DNA of 64,000 bases from Apostichopus japonicus (Eukaryota; Echinodermata; Holothuroidea; Aspidochirotida; Stichopodidae): NCBI RefSeq assembly GCF_037975245.1, contig NC_092576.1, forward strand, positions 14,650,611-14,714,610, given 5' to 3'. Below are positions 27,701 to 40,339 of the stretch, in pieces; the stretch's first letter is position 1; each line of letters starts with the position of its first letter. Under the pieces are notes generated by a model. The model was given only the letters and a program-made list of their open reading frames with translations, ran no database searches and was not told the origin of the DNA. Made by a program: the position numbers and the translations under genes.

Positions 27701-30700
27701 ATAACATCTTTCATATTACTTAGTGTCATCGCGCATTGAACCGTGCGGGGACTTGGAGAACACCCAGGTGATTTAGGGTCACAAAAATCGTTATAAAACC
27801 ATAACGGTTGTGTTCTTTAAACAAAACTTTGTATTTGGGGTAGGTGGAATGTATTCTTTCTCATGGTCTATCTGTTGAGCGTTTTTTTCCTCATTTACAA
27901 TTGGACGTGCGACAACGCTACAGTGTAATTATGTCTACTTGTGTTTTGTTATAAACATATGTACAATTGGATGATCAGACTGGACGTAAGATAAGATTTA
28001 ATTATTCCATCCAACAAATTGGTGACGCCGACGTTAAGTGATAGTGGTTTACTCTATTTTATAGTGTAACTTAGCATGGAGGTATAGACGGAGGCATATT
28101 CTCGTGAAGTTCAATTAAGGCTAGGCCCTAGAATAAATAAGATGTAGGCTTAACGCTGTATGTTTGTGATGCACGAAAACACAGGTCGCACGACAAGGCA
28201 CGCCCTATAAGCACGTAATTCCATGCATGACGTCAACATCGAGGTTTCTGATTTGATAATAAGGCTATAGCCTAACGTTAGGTTATATACATTCCGTACC
28301 GAACTATAGCGCCACAAGTGATGCAGTATAACTTGCAGAAAAACTTTTTGATTTCAGCCAAATGCTACTTCAATTTTTTTAATCGGTAGTTTGGTAAGGA
28401 CCTGGTACTGGTATAGTATAGTAGGCTAGGCTAAGGTTGTAGGTGTGACGTCATGCATGGGATTCCGGGCTTACAGGGCGTGTCCGCACGAAAATAGGGG
28501 AACGCAGTATACTACTTCGGAATGCACCGTCCAGTCGACACGCCCAGTTATTGCAGGTAGTGTCTGAAGGCGGGCGAGTTATAAAGCTGCTAGCGCCTAT
28601 ATTGAGGATCCAGTATGTTAATTCATTGAGACTCATTTGCCAAAATGATAAATTGCTATTGTCCTTTTTTTGGGCTCTAGATTAAAATTGTGTTTGACAA
28701 GGTGAGCTGACTGACTTTTCAGAGAGAGAGAGAGAGAGAAGCGATGTGAATTGTGTCTTCGGAAAGGTAACAAAATCCAAGTATAATAATGATCCAATAC
28801 TATCAAACTTGTGCAACATGATGTCCTTCTTTCCCAACACTACATCTTGCTAATTCCCCGAATCCTTGTAACATGGTTTCCTTGCCGAACCCTTACACCT
28901 GACTTCCCCCTCCCTTCAACCACGACTCTTTCACCCATTAGCCAATCTTCCACCACTGGCATCACAGCAGTGTTAACTTGCAATATATTTCATTAACCTA
29001 TGGTGTTTCAAATTAAAATGAAAGTGGTTGTATTCGCTTCACGACGTGGTAAACTGTGTCCCACAAGGTCAAATACTTCGTCTACAAGTTTACGAAAGTT
29101 GTTTGTTTAATTTTAACCGTCTTAGACAGCAAACAAGCAAGATAGTAACAGAATTTTATATCTTTAGTTGGAAGTCTCCGCGAAGGGCTTATTGTGTCCA
29201 AATGTGTATGGCCAAACAGACGGGGTCCGAAATGATTGACTGTGATTGTAAGATCATTTGCCTTTTTCCGTTCTTTTTTTTTCTTCAAATCTCCTCGAAT
29301 ATCGTTCCCATGACTGAACCTTTTAACAACCTTCCAATTGATAGGGGCAGCTTGAGGGTATTTATAAATATTTCAATGCTGCCAATGTTGCAACAGAGTA
29401 GTGGTAGTTGTGTTGTGTGCATGTAAATACACTGAAATTCAAATGTAATGATATGCAAGTCTTCTAGAGATTTGACGCCCCAATTGATATATAAATCCTA
29501 CAGAATCAAGTTCGTAGACAAAGAACATAATTGATTGATGTGTATATAACGCATAAGTCTATCACACCTGCTTCTTCCAGATAAGTCGATGTTTTACTTC
29601 TATCTATACCTGCGTCTGAACTTTGGCATATATAAATCATCTTAGTAACATTTATCATCTTAGTTTATGTGACTTCATGAATAAATTAAACTGCTTGAAG
29701 AATGCTTGTTCACTTAACAGTTGAATATGTATTGTTTTATTTCTCCTTAGTTAATGAATCAAAAGTATTATATTGATAATTTGGGATTTTCTGCATGATT
29801 AGCACATACATGAAGCAATCTTACGGCTTACATAGATCATGTTACCATTGAAACATTCTTATTAGGACTTAACGATAATCTGGTTGGCTTACAAAACATG
29901 AGACGTTGTCAGAAGGACAAAATATATGGAAATCAACAGCCTACCTTTGCTACAAAGCAAGAGCTTGTCATTAATTCTAGTTTCAATTCTTGAATAACTC
30001 ATCCTCTGTGTGTAATTAGTGCAATTGTGGTAAAAGAAAATGCAACTTGTGTTCGAATCGATCTTGGTAAATGTCGAGAGATTAATTTACCGAGAGAGGT
30101 CATCATATATTACTATTGAACAAAATGAGTAATAAATCTTAATTAATGATACTGTGAAAGACATATTTGCAGTATTCTTGTGCTGGCATTTTGTTTAAAC
30201 ACTCGTTTTACTTCTGTTGATTTCCGACATTCACAACATATGGATAGCCTATAACATCTTTTTTACAGACGCTTTAGAGGTGTGTTCAGTACATTAATGT
30301 ACATTACATGCCTTCCAGACCTGCAGATACTGTATGGTAACTAGTTTTAGGTAATATTGAATATGCAGCTTCGCAATTTGACAGTCGCTTTGTCGTTGTA
30401 GATTAGTTTAAGGTAAATCCATGTTTGATTTTTTGTGTGTGCAATGTATAGGCCTATCACCACACCCTTCCGTTGCGCACATGCCAATGTGTTGTCTGCA
30501 CAAACATAGTAATTTAAGTGGGATATTTTCTTCGCGTGGAATTAATTCAATGAAAATTACTGAAAAATAGAATACATAGGTTGATCAAGTTCCTTGTTTT
30601 ACATTCTTTAAGGCAAAACTTAATTTTTGTTAAATTTGAAGAAACAAATATCAAAATTACGTCCCTCTCGTTTTGGTTCCAGATGGAAAAATTGTTGTGA

Positions 30701-31740
30701 TAGATGCGAAGCAATCCAACGTATCAAACAATTATACCCTTAACACATACAACTTACATTTAAGAAATAAAATAGGGGAATGGCCAGTATTGTGAAACCC
30801 GACTGCGCAATCTCGGTGCGAGGGAAGGCATTTCTCTGCAAGTGACGTAATTTCAATAATCAGTTCCACGTGTCATTTGACCAAAGAATTGCCAGTTGGC
30901 CGCACGAGACTGTAACTGAAACATCACAAGATTCGTCCGTTCCATGATACACATGATGTAGCCACATAAACAGTTAGATCCTAACGGCTTAAAAGTTTCA
31001 AAGACGTTCAAAATACAAACTTGTGAGGCATATTAAAGTAGGTCTGAACGTAAGGTTGTGCTAAGAATTACTTCTAATATTTGAAAAAAACAAATCCCCC
31101 TACTGAAATAAAGTTATTCCGCGGACAGACGGTGGCTTGGGATATGCGACTGCTTAGACTAGTGTAAATATCATATCCTAATGTTTTCAACACAGGTTAA
31201 CAAAAATATGTTGTTACGTTGATGTGATCACCGTGTTGTTCTTCTTTGTTATAGAACGAAAGAAGCTAAAATGTGGGTATGTTTTTTGTCATAGATCAAC
31301 TGCACCTGTCGCCAATGGTTGTAACTGGGAATCACCAACGAAGTATGAAAGTGTTATGAATATCACAAGACGCATTATGTATATATGAAGTCAGAAAGAT
31401 ATAGTTCTTGCGTATCAGACTTGATACACGAAACGAAGCTTGAACTTTGTTACAAAATGGCGCTTCGAAAAGTTATATATTCAAGACAAAAAGTTGAAAT
31501 TGACATGAAAATATCAAACAAATTCGAGAATTTCTTGAGAGCGTTTAGGTAAAAGTGCTTTCCTCGAGAATAATATAAAGTAATGTAAATGTGTTTGATT
31601 ATCCCCAGTTTGTTTTTTTGTTTTTGCGAAATAGTGTAAACAGTGTACACAGTGAACACGTTTCTGATGTTAACTGTTTACAATGAGTTACATTGTTGTT
31701 CAATGGACTAGTAAGTGTCAATTCAGTATCATTTCTTCTT
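24768..31740. other. Intergenic, no supported gene
   Basis: 3' flank of the RPTP gene followed by about 7 kb of AT-rich sequence. The longest frame (29,028-29,426, +, 132 codons) has no recognisable feature and crosses a poly-T run. 28,100-28,640 is slightly GC-richer with CG dinucleotides and could be a promoter or first-exon region, but I see no motif to claim that. An (AG)n run lies at about 28,722-28,740, and a TTC run just before the first LRR gene at 31,735-31,751. Confidence 0.6.
26508..26770. mobile_element. MITE with AACGTT/ACGTTTT subrepeats
   Basis: Ends CAGCAAAAACAAAACGTTAT (left) and AACGTTTTTGTGTTTGCTGG (right) form terminal inverted repeats, with several AACGTT or ACGTTTT words inside. 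TA is present at both outer flanks. Elements with this plan are widespread in animal genomes. No coding capacity. Confidence 0.65.
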
Positions 31741-31869
31741 CTTCTTCTTCCTTAAATCAGCTTATGAATGCTATAAACAAATCAACACCTGCAACAAATG
31801 TTTCCCTTTTCATCACTACAGATATCCTTTTCGCTCTAACCCGGACACGAGCATTGTAGTTATTTGACC

Positions 31870-33306
31870 ATGAAAGGGTATTGCATTTACATCCTAGTCT
31901 TGGCGACGTTTACAAATTGCCTAGAACCTTGCCCAAAGGAATGCTATTGTCCTGGATGGCGTATCTTTCAGTGTGATGGAATTCTCATGAACATTACCAA
32001 ATTTCCTGTGTTAGAACATTTGGATGTGGGTAACCTTATCATTACCAACACCAATATTTCAAGTTTAACGAGTGGAAAGGTCATTCTGCCTTTTTTCCCA
32101 AACATTTTATCCGTTTCTATGAAATTCTGCAACATTAGATCAATCAATAATTTAATGTTCAACACCACGCGAGAGGTTAAACGTTTGAACATAGCTTACA
32201 ACTATCTCACATCGGTGCCTGTTCAAAGTTTTCAAGTTCTTACGCAATTGACTAACCTTGACCTAAGTGGAAACATGATAACTCAAGTGGAGGCCTTCTC
32301 GTTTTCGTGCTGTGATAAACTGATTGTTATTCTACTACGCGAAAATTTGATAATGAATGCACGCTATGAAGCTACTGACGGACTGGTTCAACTTCAGACG
32401 TTCAATATGAGGAACAACGTATTCGAAAGTTTTCCATTTCCGACAGAAAACGAGAATACGTTCTTTGTAAAAGGTCTATATTTAGCATCAAATAACGTTT
32501 TGAAATTAAACGTTGCGGTTCCCACCAAATTCCCAACTTGTTCGTATCTCGATTTATCAGGTAACTATTTAATTGCATTAGACGACTACGGATTGCACGG
32601 TTTCCTTCATCTGGAAACCCTGGTAGCTAAAAAAAATAATATTTCTTTGGTTGGAAAATCTCTTTTCGGAGACAAACCACATGGCCTTCAAGCGTTACTT
32701 TTGCAAGAAAATGACATACGTGAGATACCATCGATGCTCTTGACCAGACTACCCAACCTAACGACTCTTTCACTTGCAAAGAACAACATTTCTAATATCC
32801 ACAATATTGCTTTTGAGCATAATTCTTACTTGAAGTACATCAATCTAGATGAGAATAATATTCATACGTGTTGGCCATTGGCTTTAATTGGTTTGGATAG
32901 TCTTCAAACCCTGCGTATTTCTTTCAACAAGTTATCTTTCCTACCGATCGATTTTTTCCAGGTTAATCATGACTTTCGACTTTATTTACGTGGGAACAAT
33001 TGGGGATGTGACTGCTCAATGAAATTTCTATATGATTGGTTTCAAAAGACAAGGTTTTTCCGTTACCCTGTGGACTGTAACACACCCCTAGAATTGAAAG
33101 GAAAGAACTTATTGGAGTTAGAATTAAAAGATTTTTGTACCGACGGTGATGTTTCCACGCAATCTATGGCCACTACTACGGTGCTGAATAATGATATTAC
33201 AAGACAGTTTGTGTTGCAGACTAAATCCATTATCATAGTATTGATGGTATTGGTAATGGTAATATTGGTTTTGTTCCTCTTCAAATGGTCTATTCGAAAC
33301 AACTAA
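31870..33306 (+). CDS. LRR transmembrane protein, copy 1 (478 aa)
   Basis: Start chosen at ATG 31,870 (TTTGACCATGA), shared by all four copies; the frame opens slightly upstream but without another ATG. A signal peptide (KGYCIYILVLATFTNC) is followed by an LRRNT cap with C-x3-C-x-C-x7-C (residues about 21-35), about a dozen LRRs (e.g. LTNLDLSGNMITQV, LTTLSLAKNNISNI), an LRRCT cap (NNWGCDCSMKFLYDW ... DFC) and a hydrophobic helix IIIVLMVLVMVILVLFLF. The tail KWSIRNN lacks any signalling domain. Predicted type I membrane protein with a ligand-binding ectodomain; an immune or adhesion role is inference. The coding part is a single exon, and an acceptor TTTTCATCACTACAG at 31,821 suggests a 5' UTR intron. 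AATAAA lies about 310 bases after the stop. Confidence 0.9.
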   Translation: MKGYCIYILVLATFTNCLEPCPKECYCPGWRIFQCDGILMNITKFPVLEHLDVGNLIITNTNISSLTSGKVILPFFPNILSVSMKFCNIRSINNLMFNTTREVKRLNIAYNYLTSVPVQSFQVLTQLTNLDLSGNMITQVEAFSFSCCDKLIVILLRENLIMNARYEATDGLVQLQTFNMRNNVFESFPFPTENENTFFVKGLYLASNNVLKLNVAVPTKFPTCSYLDLSGNYLIALDDYGLHGFLHLETLVAKKNNISLVGKSLFGDKPHGLQALLLQENDIREIPSMLLTRLPNLTTLSLAKNNISNIHNIAFEHNSYLKYINLDENNIHTCWPLALIGLDSLQTLRISFNKLSFLPIDFFQVNHDFRLYLRGNNWGCDCSMKFLYDWFQKTRFFRYPVDCNTPLELKGKNLLELELKDFCTDGDVSTQSMATTTVLNNDITRQFVLQTKSIIIVLMVLVMVILVLFLFKWSIRNN

Positions 33307-34485
33307 ATACCTTGTATGCGTTTTTCTCGTATGTATTAGCTGCGTTAAATATCACAAAAATATTGAACTTTCATGATATTTGTGTATACTATACAACTAT
33401 ACAACTTAAGTTATAACTGTACACCATATTATGCTATGCTTTGATGCGTAATGTTATGTTATGTTATTACATACCATATTATACTATCATGTTATATTTC
33501 TTATACTGTACTGTATATCTTATGTTATAAATGTTATGCTGCACCATAAGTTGTGCTTTCTTTAAATGTGTCTAAAATGTCAAACCGAGTTATTGTTTCA
33601 TTGAAGGATGACTTTAGGAATAAAGTTAAGTTTGCTATGTTGTAGATCATTGAAACAGACAGACACTCACGCAAACATAAAGATAGATTCTCGTTCTGTT
33701 TTATTCTGGCTCCTTCTCCAAATCTAGGTTCTGTCGACTATCTTACAACTCTCAAAGATCGTTAGCAATTTTTAAAATGACCGATACTATATGCACGGAT
33801 TTCAACTGTGGTAAAGTTTAGTTACCTAAGCAACTAGCTATTATTATGTGGATGCTATGTAAGAGCAAGACTAGTGCTTTGTAAAATCCTACCTTGAAAA
33901 CCATTCCAGAGTTTTAGCATATCTTAAAATTGATCATGATCGTAGAAATCTCAATAGCTATAGAAACATTACTAGCACTTGAATTTTGCTTAAATATTTG
34001 ATTTGAAAATATAACATAACAGGAATAAACTACTTTTGTGAAATGTCAGGAATAAACTGTTCTTCATTTCTCACTTTTACTTTGTTTCCTATACAGTAAC
34101 CTACATTGTGCCGTACACATAATTATAATGGTAGAAGGAAAAGGAGGGGGAGAGGGGACGGGGGAGGAATTCAAAACTTTCCCCAACGTTTACCACTAGA
34201 TAAATCCAGCGCTCTCTCCATGTAAACAATTGAAACATATCTGCTGTTATTTTGCTGAATGTGTGTGGGAACAGATTCCTCAAAATAAAAGTTGTTTAAT
34301 ATAAAATAATAAAAATAATAAATATAAATATAAAATTAATCATAAAATTATATACATATATATTATAAAAGATAAACAAGCGAATATTTTTAACATATTC
34401 AAGGGCTAATATACATCCGAAGACGACAATAGTGATAAACATGAGTGAACGATTAGAACAACCAGCAATAAAAAGTAAATAGGGA
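33307..34485 (+). other. 3' flank of LRR copy 1, duplicated after copy 2
   Basis: 3' UTR-like sequence with AATAAA at about 33,618. It is nearly identical to 42,806-43,860. It contains one unit of the ATGTTATGCT / ACCATATTAT motif that is expanded into a minisatellite after copy 3. No gene is present. Confidence 0.8.
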
Positions 34486-35590
34486 TTAGAATAGCTCCAA
34501 CCCGTAGCTCGCTACGTTTCTATTTAAGTCAGCATTTAAGTCTTTTATTAGGAGACTCTCTTTAATCTTCCCTCTGAACCACTGGGGTTCATTACCAATA
34601 GCGGCACAATGGTCAACAAAAGTAGGCAGATTATGTTTGTGCGCAGTACAATGAAGGTTAATAGCGCCTTTCTGACCACGAAAAGAGCTCATCAGATGTT
34701 CTTTGAATCTATCCTTAAGCCGTCTATTGGTTTCTCCGACATAAAAGGAATCACAGTCTGGGCAGTTTATCCTATATACAACATTGTTGGCATAATCTAA
34801 CTTATAAGCATCCTTGAAATTGAACAAAGCAGAAATTTTCTTTTGCAGAAAACTTATTTTGATATGAATATTTTCATCACAAAACCCTTTAATGTAACAC
34901 CTATAAAGTCTTAGCGAGTTTATCACTGCTGGGGCCACAGTATGGTACTTTAACAAAGCAGTATATTCTTTGGTCTCCCCATGATCAAATTTAATTACAG
35001 GACTTATGCCCAGTTGTTTTCTTAATTTAGAAGTATAGCTCTCCATTTCATGCAACAACTTCCTAGGGTAACCATTTAAAGTCAAAATGCGTCTAGTAAA
35101 TTGCAATCCATGAACGAACAAGGAATCCGACGAACACAATCTACGTGCGCGTTCATGCAAAGCCCTTATAACCAAAATGTTATACTTTTGGGGGCACCAG
35201 GAAGTTTAGGACAAATTTGGATCAATTTCTTCTCAAGGTGGCACATAAACAAGTTGGCTAAACAGACACTCAAGGAAGGGCACACCCATCAATTTGCTCA
35301 TACATAGAAATGTTAAAAATAAAGTGGGATGTAGCTGCTTTAAGCAATAATTTCCTAAGATCAACACGTTCAATTGTACAAAACAATGCGTTTTTGTATA
35401 TATATGTTAGTCAGAATAACATAAATTGTATATTCCATAGGAACATTGGTGAATAAAGAAATTACATCAAAACTAGCCATTAAAGAGTCATGGTTCAGAG
35501 AAAGATTCTGAATTTCCGAACAGAAACTGAACGAATCCTTGGCAGTCAAATCATCAGTTGTAAAACTGTTTAACAGCCCCGATAAAAGAT
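34486..35590 (-). pseudogene. Penelope-like element: RT remnant and GIY-YIG endonuclease
   Basis: A 229-codon minus-strand frame (35,175 to 34,486) ends in a GIY-YIG nuclease-like domain: VVYRINCPDCDSFYVGETNR followed by RLKDRFKEHL, with the C-P-D-C pair found in Penelope-like endonucleases. Upstream on the same strand (about 35,590-35,300) lies a broken RT piece with SLMASFDVISLFTNVPMEYT, the Penelope-type RT core motif, interrupted by stops. The RT catalytic YxDD region is missing, so there is an internal deletion as well as stops. It interrupts the duplicated LRR unit 1; the corresponding place in unit 2 (about 43,850-43,905) has only an AT array. Confidence 0.8.
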
Positions 35591-35593
35591 AAA

Positions 35594-35596
<3 letters not shown>

Positions 35597-35669
<73 letters not shown>

Positions 35670-35825
35670 GTATATGTAAATATATATATATAATATACAT
35701 ATTTATATATATATATATAAATGTATACATATATATATTTATATATATATATATATATACATATATAAATGTATATATATATATATATAATATACATATA
35801 TATATATATATATATATATTTACAT

Positions 35826-35873
<48 letters not shown>
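35597..35873. repeat. Long compound AT microsatellite
   Basis: About 275 bases of AT dinucleotides with TATGTATA and ATTTATAT interruptions, next to the Penelope-like remnant. The long Y/I frames crossing it are artefacts. Confidence 0.97.
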
Positions 35874-35875
<2 letters not shown>

Positions 35876-35879
35876 CCAA

Positions 35880-36300
35880 CATTTTTCGGAAAGTATATAC
35901 AACGAAGGAACGGTGGCAGCCCTAGGGGAAAGGAAGTGTTTCTTGCTACAGTATTAAGACAACGTTGCTTTTTTCTGACTCTCTTTACAGTGTTCTTCAG
36001 GATAGTTCTGTCATTATAAAGCATATTCAGTACCACTAAGTTTGGAAACAGCTTTGCTCCTCTTAGAACTACTTCACATTTCCTACGTGCTGATAGTACG
36101 TGAGGTGTTGGCTCTTGAAAGACAATGCGATACAAAAGATCGTACTATCATGAACAATGGCACGAGCATGTAAGGGAATCTGATTGAAATAGTGGCACGA
36201 TTCAGTTGTAACTTTACCATCGTATAGACAGATTTAAGAAACTATGTTTAGTCACAATCTCAGCTCCTTTCCCCTCCTTTCCTTTCGTATCACTCATCTG
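35880..36300. repeat. Segmental duplication block B, unit 1
   Basis: Matches 43,905-44,275 (e.g. CAGTACCACTAAGTTTGGAA, TACGTGCTGATA, GAACAATG-CACGAGCATG). No recognised coding content. Confidence 0.75.
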
Positions 36301-36306
36301 ACTCAT

Positions 36307-36483
36307 TAACAGTTGAGTGTTAGCTCAGTGGTTAACGCCGGTGCCTTCCAATCATAAGATCCCCGGTTCGAGTGACTCCAAGATTAATGTATGTCGTTCA
36401 GTTGCAGAGTTGTTGGCAATTAGCGGTTCGTAATCATGGACGTTAAATATGAACGTAAGAGACTGACTTCGGTCAAACATACA
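36307..36483 (+). mobile_element. tRNA-derived SINE, copy 2, absent from paralogous unit 2
   Basis: The A box TTAGCTCAGTGGTTAACGCC and B box CGGTTCGAGTGACTCC are clear, and the body matches copy 1 at 7,620-7,860. The duplicated block runs from 36,290 directly into 36,485 in unit 2 (44,262-44,300) without the SINE. It was therefore inserted after duplication, or lost from unit 2. Confidence 0.8.
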
Positions 36484-36882
36484 TATTGGACGTATTTGCT
36501 TGTCTATGGCATTGCATAAACAATCGAAAGATGGGATAATAATGACACTAGACAAAGTAGACTAGTGTCAATACAGCAGATATCCCTGAGAAAGAATAAA
36601 CCTATTAGCGTGCACGAGGCTTACTATTGTAACACTCATAGAACAACATTTCTAACTCTACTCATTATCGGATAAATATCTTTAATTTCAACGCTATCTA
36701 GGCCACCTTGCAACTATATAGTTCTATATTATTGACACTCTTTACGACGTTTAACCTCTAATCATACCATGCACAAGAACATGGATTCAATAGCCCTTGA
36801 CTTTAGGCTCAGGCTAAGCATAGGCTAACTTCACAAACAGACAAGTAGCTTCAGACAGAGTGTAAAATATCACTAACCAGCC

Positions 36883-36990
36883 ATGGATATTCTGTTTATG
36901 TCTTTAAATGTCGCCCTCTTCTTCTCTGCAACCATATCATTGGAAACGTTCGAACAATTAAGACAAAGAACGATGGCAAGATATATCTAA
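36883..36990 (+). CDS. Small ORF with signal-peptide-like start, copy a (35 codons)
   Basis: ATG in good context (CCAGCCATGG) encoding MDILFMSLNVALFFSATISL and then FEQLRQRTMARYI before TAA. The N-terminus looks like a secretory signal peptide. The stop is a C-to-T difference from the CAA present in the copy at 44,691. No family recognised; expression not known. Confidence 0.3.
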   Translation: MDILFMSLNVALFFSATISLETFEQLRQRTMARYI

Positions 36991-37824
36991 CGTGTAGACT
37001 ACACTGCAAGCAATGCAGAGAACTGCCCAAAACGTGTTGATATAGACGCCTATGAAAAGACAACAAAATATTTCCATTGACAAACCACTGTGTGTGACGG
37101 GATAGTAAATAATAGAATATAATTGTACGCGCAGCGCACGCACGAAGGTATAATGTACGTACAGCATGCATAGATACAGTTATTGCAGACATTGATATGA
37201 GCGCTCTTGTATATATCACCGTACGTATGCGCGCACGGGGGGGGGGGGGGGGGAGGGTCAGACTATTACGCGATAGCGACACTAAGCCTACACTTAATTG
37301 TGTAAAGCAGAATACTGTGTTAGTTTCGTCATGCTGCGTCGATCAAATAACAATTTACGTGTGTGAATAAACACAATGCAAGGAGTAAACTTGTCTAAAA
37401 AGCCAGTTGGGACAATTTCCCAAAACTAATACCTCTCTAAACTCTACGCCAATATCATGCTCTCAAAGCACGGGTATTGACAGTACAAACAGTTCCTAAC
37501 CTTGATCTGATAGAAACATGATATTCATACTGTACGTACTGACAATACGAGTGCTCTGAAAGCGGTACATATCACTACTGCAGTATAGAAAACATTGTCC
37601 CGACAAGGTGATATAAACATTAGTAGCTGAACATGCTAACGACAGCTTATTCATGCCACCTTCCTCAACAGAGATTTGATATTCAGGGTTGGAAAATGTC
37701 ATGCATAAGAACATGGATTCACAAACAAGTCTTTTGCCTAGACTATCCGCGCAGGATAAGCATAGGCTAACTTCACAAACAGACAAGCAGCTTCAGACAG
37801 AGTGTAAAATATCACTAACCAGCC

Positions 37825-37932
37825 ATGGATATTCTGTTTATGTCTTTAAATGTCGCCCTCTTCTTCTCTGCAACCATGTCATTGGAAACGTTCGAACAAT
37901 TAAGACAAAGAACGATGGCAAGATATATCTAA
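37825..37932 (+). CDS. Small ORF with signal-peptide-like start, copy b (35 codons)
   Basis: Second copy inside the tandem duplication, with the same start context and the same TAA after RYI. Hydrophobic core MSLNVALFFSAT conserved, with Met for Ile after it. Unrecognised; may be a decayed fragment of a longer secreted peptide. Confidence 0.3.
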   Translation: MDILFMSLNVALFFSATMSLETFEQLRQRTMARYI

Positions 37933-38344
37933 CGTGTAGACTACACTGCAAGCAATGCAGAGAACTGCCCAAAACGTGTTGATATGGACGCCTATGAAAA
38001 GACAACAAAATATTTCCATTGACAAACCACTGCGTGTGACGGGATAGTAAATAAAAGAATATAAATGTATGCGCAGCGCACGCACGAGGGTATTATGTAC
38101 GTACAGCATGCATAGATACAGTTATTGCAGACATTGATATGAGCGCTTTTGCATATATCACCGTACGTACGAGCGCACGGGGAGGAAAAGGGTCAGCCTA
38201 TCACGCGATAGCTATACTAAGCCTACGCTTAGTTTTGTAAAGCAGAAGACCGTGTTGGTTTCGCCATGCAGTTTCGGTCAAATAACAATTTACGTGTGTG
38301 AATAATCTCAATGCAAGGAGTAAACCTGTCTAAACAGCCAGTTG

Positions 38345-39098
38345 GCTGTTATGAACAGGAAAGTAAAACAAAAGATGAACAAACACTAGAAAAATTGGAA
38401 ACATCGGAATAATAATTAAAAACAGACGACAGAGAATTACCTCAAACTAAAACAGTAAACAGACTAAGAGAACAAAACAAGAAAAAATGCAATTTTCACT
38501 TTCGAAATTAGATGGGTTGGGTGGGAAGGTGTAATTACAGGATACACAACATGGAAGTTTATTCTCGCCTTTATAGGATAAACAGAAAAAGGCGTTGGCG
38601 TTAAATTAGTCTAAAGTTTGCAAGACTCAGTTGTACGCTGATAGCAGAAGGTACATGTCGCATTACAGCTTACTTTGCATGATAACATGTTTTAAAGAAA
38701 CGGTAAAAATTACTATTCCAAAAGATAAGAAGAGATGCATGGAGCAGTTTACATTTTGTGAACACAGTTCCCAATTAATGTAATTATTTTATCAGGTTTA
38801 CAAATCTAACTGAAAATGCTAATGTAAAAACAGACTGACAAATCAAGTTTAGTTACGAACTCATTATTGTATCTTAATTCTTAGAAGCTTCATGTAAAAT
38901 AAGTAATTAATGCGATTAAAGTATTGAGTCGACTTTGAATGGGAACGTTCCCCAGACGGGCGCCTACCTCATATCTAGTGGATCTCGTCACTCTCGAGAT
39001 GAGAAGTTAGGTGACGTCACATATTGTTGCAAATTGTAGGTTTGCTAATAAAAGGATTTGATCGGATTTGTATCTTTCTTAAATGTTTTGATCTACTT
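38345..39098. repeat. Segmental duplication block C, unit 1
   Basis: Matches 45,770-46,445 and then 47,758-47,835 (e.g. AAAGATGAACAAACACTAGA, CAGACGGGCGCCTACCTCAT, GTGACGTCACATATTGTTGC). Unit 2 has about 1.3 kb extra between the last two landmarks. No gene seen. Confidence 0.75.
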
Positions 39099-40339
39099 CA
39101 GGCGCGGCGGAACGGGAAAATTATTGGGGGGGCTAATATGTGGAAACTATCTAAGCGGAGCGCCACCATCGGTTGGCGCGGAGCGTACAAGAAAATTTGG
39201 GTTTTTTCAACCCCCCCAGATGGCCGGAAACGGCACTTACCGAGTGTTTTATGCTGCGAATACCTAGCCCTAAAACATGGGTCTCAAGCCTGCAATTTCT
39301 CAGATTGCACGTATAAATCTGTAAAAACATTGTAATTTGTATATTCGATGGTGTTTTAAGAGAGTATACTCGACGTGTACTCGCAGAGACGTTTTTGAGT
39401 GTAGTAAATTACTACTTGCAATTAAATGCAATAATTACAAGGGCGTCGGAAGCTATTTTTGATTGGTACGGCGGTTCAGAGTGTGGCCAAATATCATAAT
39501 TATCGGGGGACATTTGGTAGGTCAAACTACGCTACGCGCCACCATGGTTGGCGCGGAGCGTAATGGAGAAAATTTTGAAAATATGCCTCCCAGATTGCAG
39601 GAAATGGCACTTGCCGGGCTTGAAAGCAAGACCCCTGCCATGCCAGAGTAGTCACATTTAGCCTACTTGCCGTCATCATTATTGAAAATCATTGAAACAT
39701 ATACCTCCGAGATTTTTTTTCTCCATTTTTTAGTCCTACTTTTTTTTGCGTCGTGAATATTGGTCCGGCGTTCGGCGGACCTGCCCGTACCGGCTCCGAC
39801 GCCCTGAATTAAATAAATGTCATAAGAAAAAACAGAAAGCATTTCTTAATGTCAACAAATGGGTAATTCCAAAACCATGTGCAGTTGCCAACAAATTTCT
39901 ATGACCTAGCACTGTCATCATGTCATGAATGCATGTACCCTATACAGTACAGGTGAAATGCTAATATTGTGTTTTTGTTCGTTTAATAATTGATTGCGTT
40001 TAAAAAATAAAGCCATGTTCCACGCCTTGCGTGTACTCGTAGTGTAAACGCAAATGTTCATGAGTGTAGCGTTTAGCTTATTACCCTCTTATTTAAAACA
40101 CTAATATTCGATGAGGCATGATACAGACAATCAATTATCATATTTAATTATTACACCTATATGTAGTATACGTGTGCATCGGACAGATCGACAAGTGTGC
40201 ATTAAAAAATGGGCAGATGTACGTTTCGGAGCCTTGGTAAATATTGGGGGGGGGCTTATCATGCTTTTGCCCCCTCAACTTTTTCATTGGGGGGGGCTGA
40301 GCCCCCCCCCCCCAAGCCCCCCCGGTCCCGCCGCCACTG
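39099..40339. mobile_element. hAT-like transposon, 1,241 bp, with 8-bp TSD and an empty paralogous site
   Basis: Starts CAGGCGCGGCGGAACGGG and ends CCCGGTCCCGCCGCCACTG, imperfect terminal inverted repeats. Both sides carry ATCTACTT (39,091-39,098 and 40,340-40,347). The paralogous sites in unit 2 (about 47,828) and unit 3 (about 55,290) hold a single uninterrupted GATCTAC-TCTG, so the insertion postdates the duplication. No intact transposase. Inside are two related blocks with GCGCGGAGCGTA (39,177 and 39,551) and a nested element. Confidence 0.88.
39438..39806. mobile_element. Nested MITE within the hAT-like element
   Basis: Ends CAAGGGCGTCGGAAGC and GGCTCCGACGCCCTG are inverted repeats. 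Flanks are AT-rich (AATAATTA and AATTAAAT) but not an exact duplication, so the boundaries are less certain than for the host element. Confidence 0.45.

Larger units (their letters stand above)
36764..38345. repeat. Local tandem duplication of about 0.95 kb within LRR unit 1
   Basis: 36,764-37,400 and 37,697-38,345 are near-identical (AGCTTCAGACAGAGTG, GACGCCTATGAAAAGACAAC, GTACGTACAGCATGCATAGA). Unit 2 has one copy (44,563-45,440) with an insertion. A G run of about 18 sits at 37,238 in the first copy only. Confidence 0.8.

Noticed and set aside
28451-28636. 61-codon minus-strand frame in a CG-containing stretch
   Set aside because: No start context, motif or splice support; kept only as a comment on composition.
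29028-29426. 132-codon plus-strand frame
   Set aside because: Crosses a long T run, shows no domain, signal peptide or repeat, and has no splice or promoter evidence.
31968-32192. Minus-strand frames conserved in all four LRR copies
   Set aside because: Conservation is explained by the plus-strand LRR gene; these are shadows.
31870-33306. Toll-like receptor
   Set aside because: The cytoplasmic tail is only seven residues and there is no TIR domain in or after any copy.
35554-36135. 193-codon minus-strand frame
   Set aside because: Most of it is the AT microsatellite. The non-repetitive start is shared with unit 2 but has no recognisable motif and no support as a gene.
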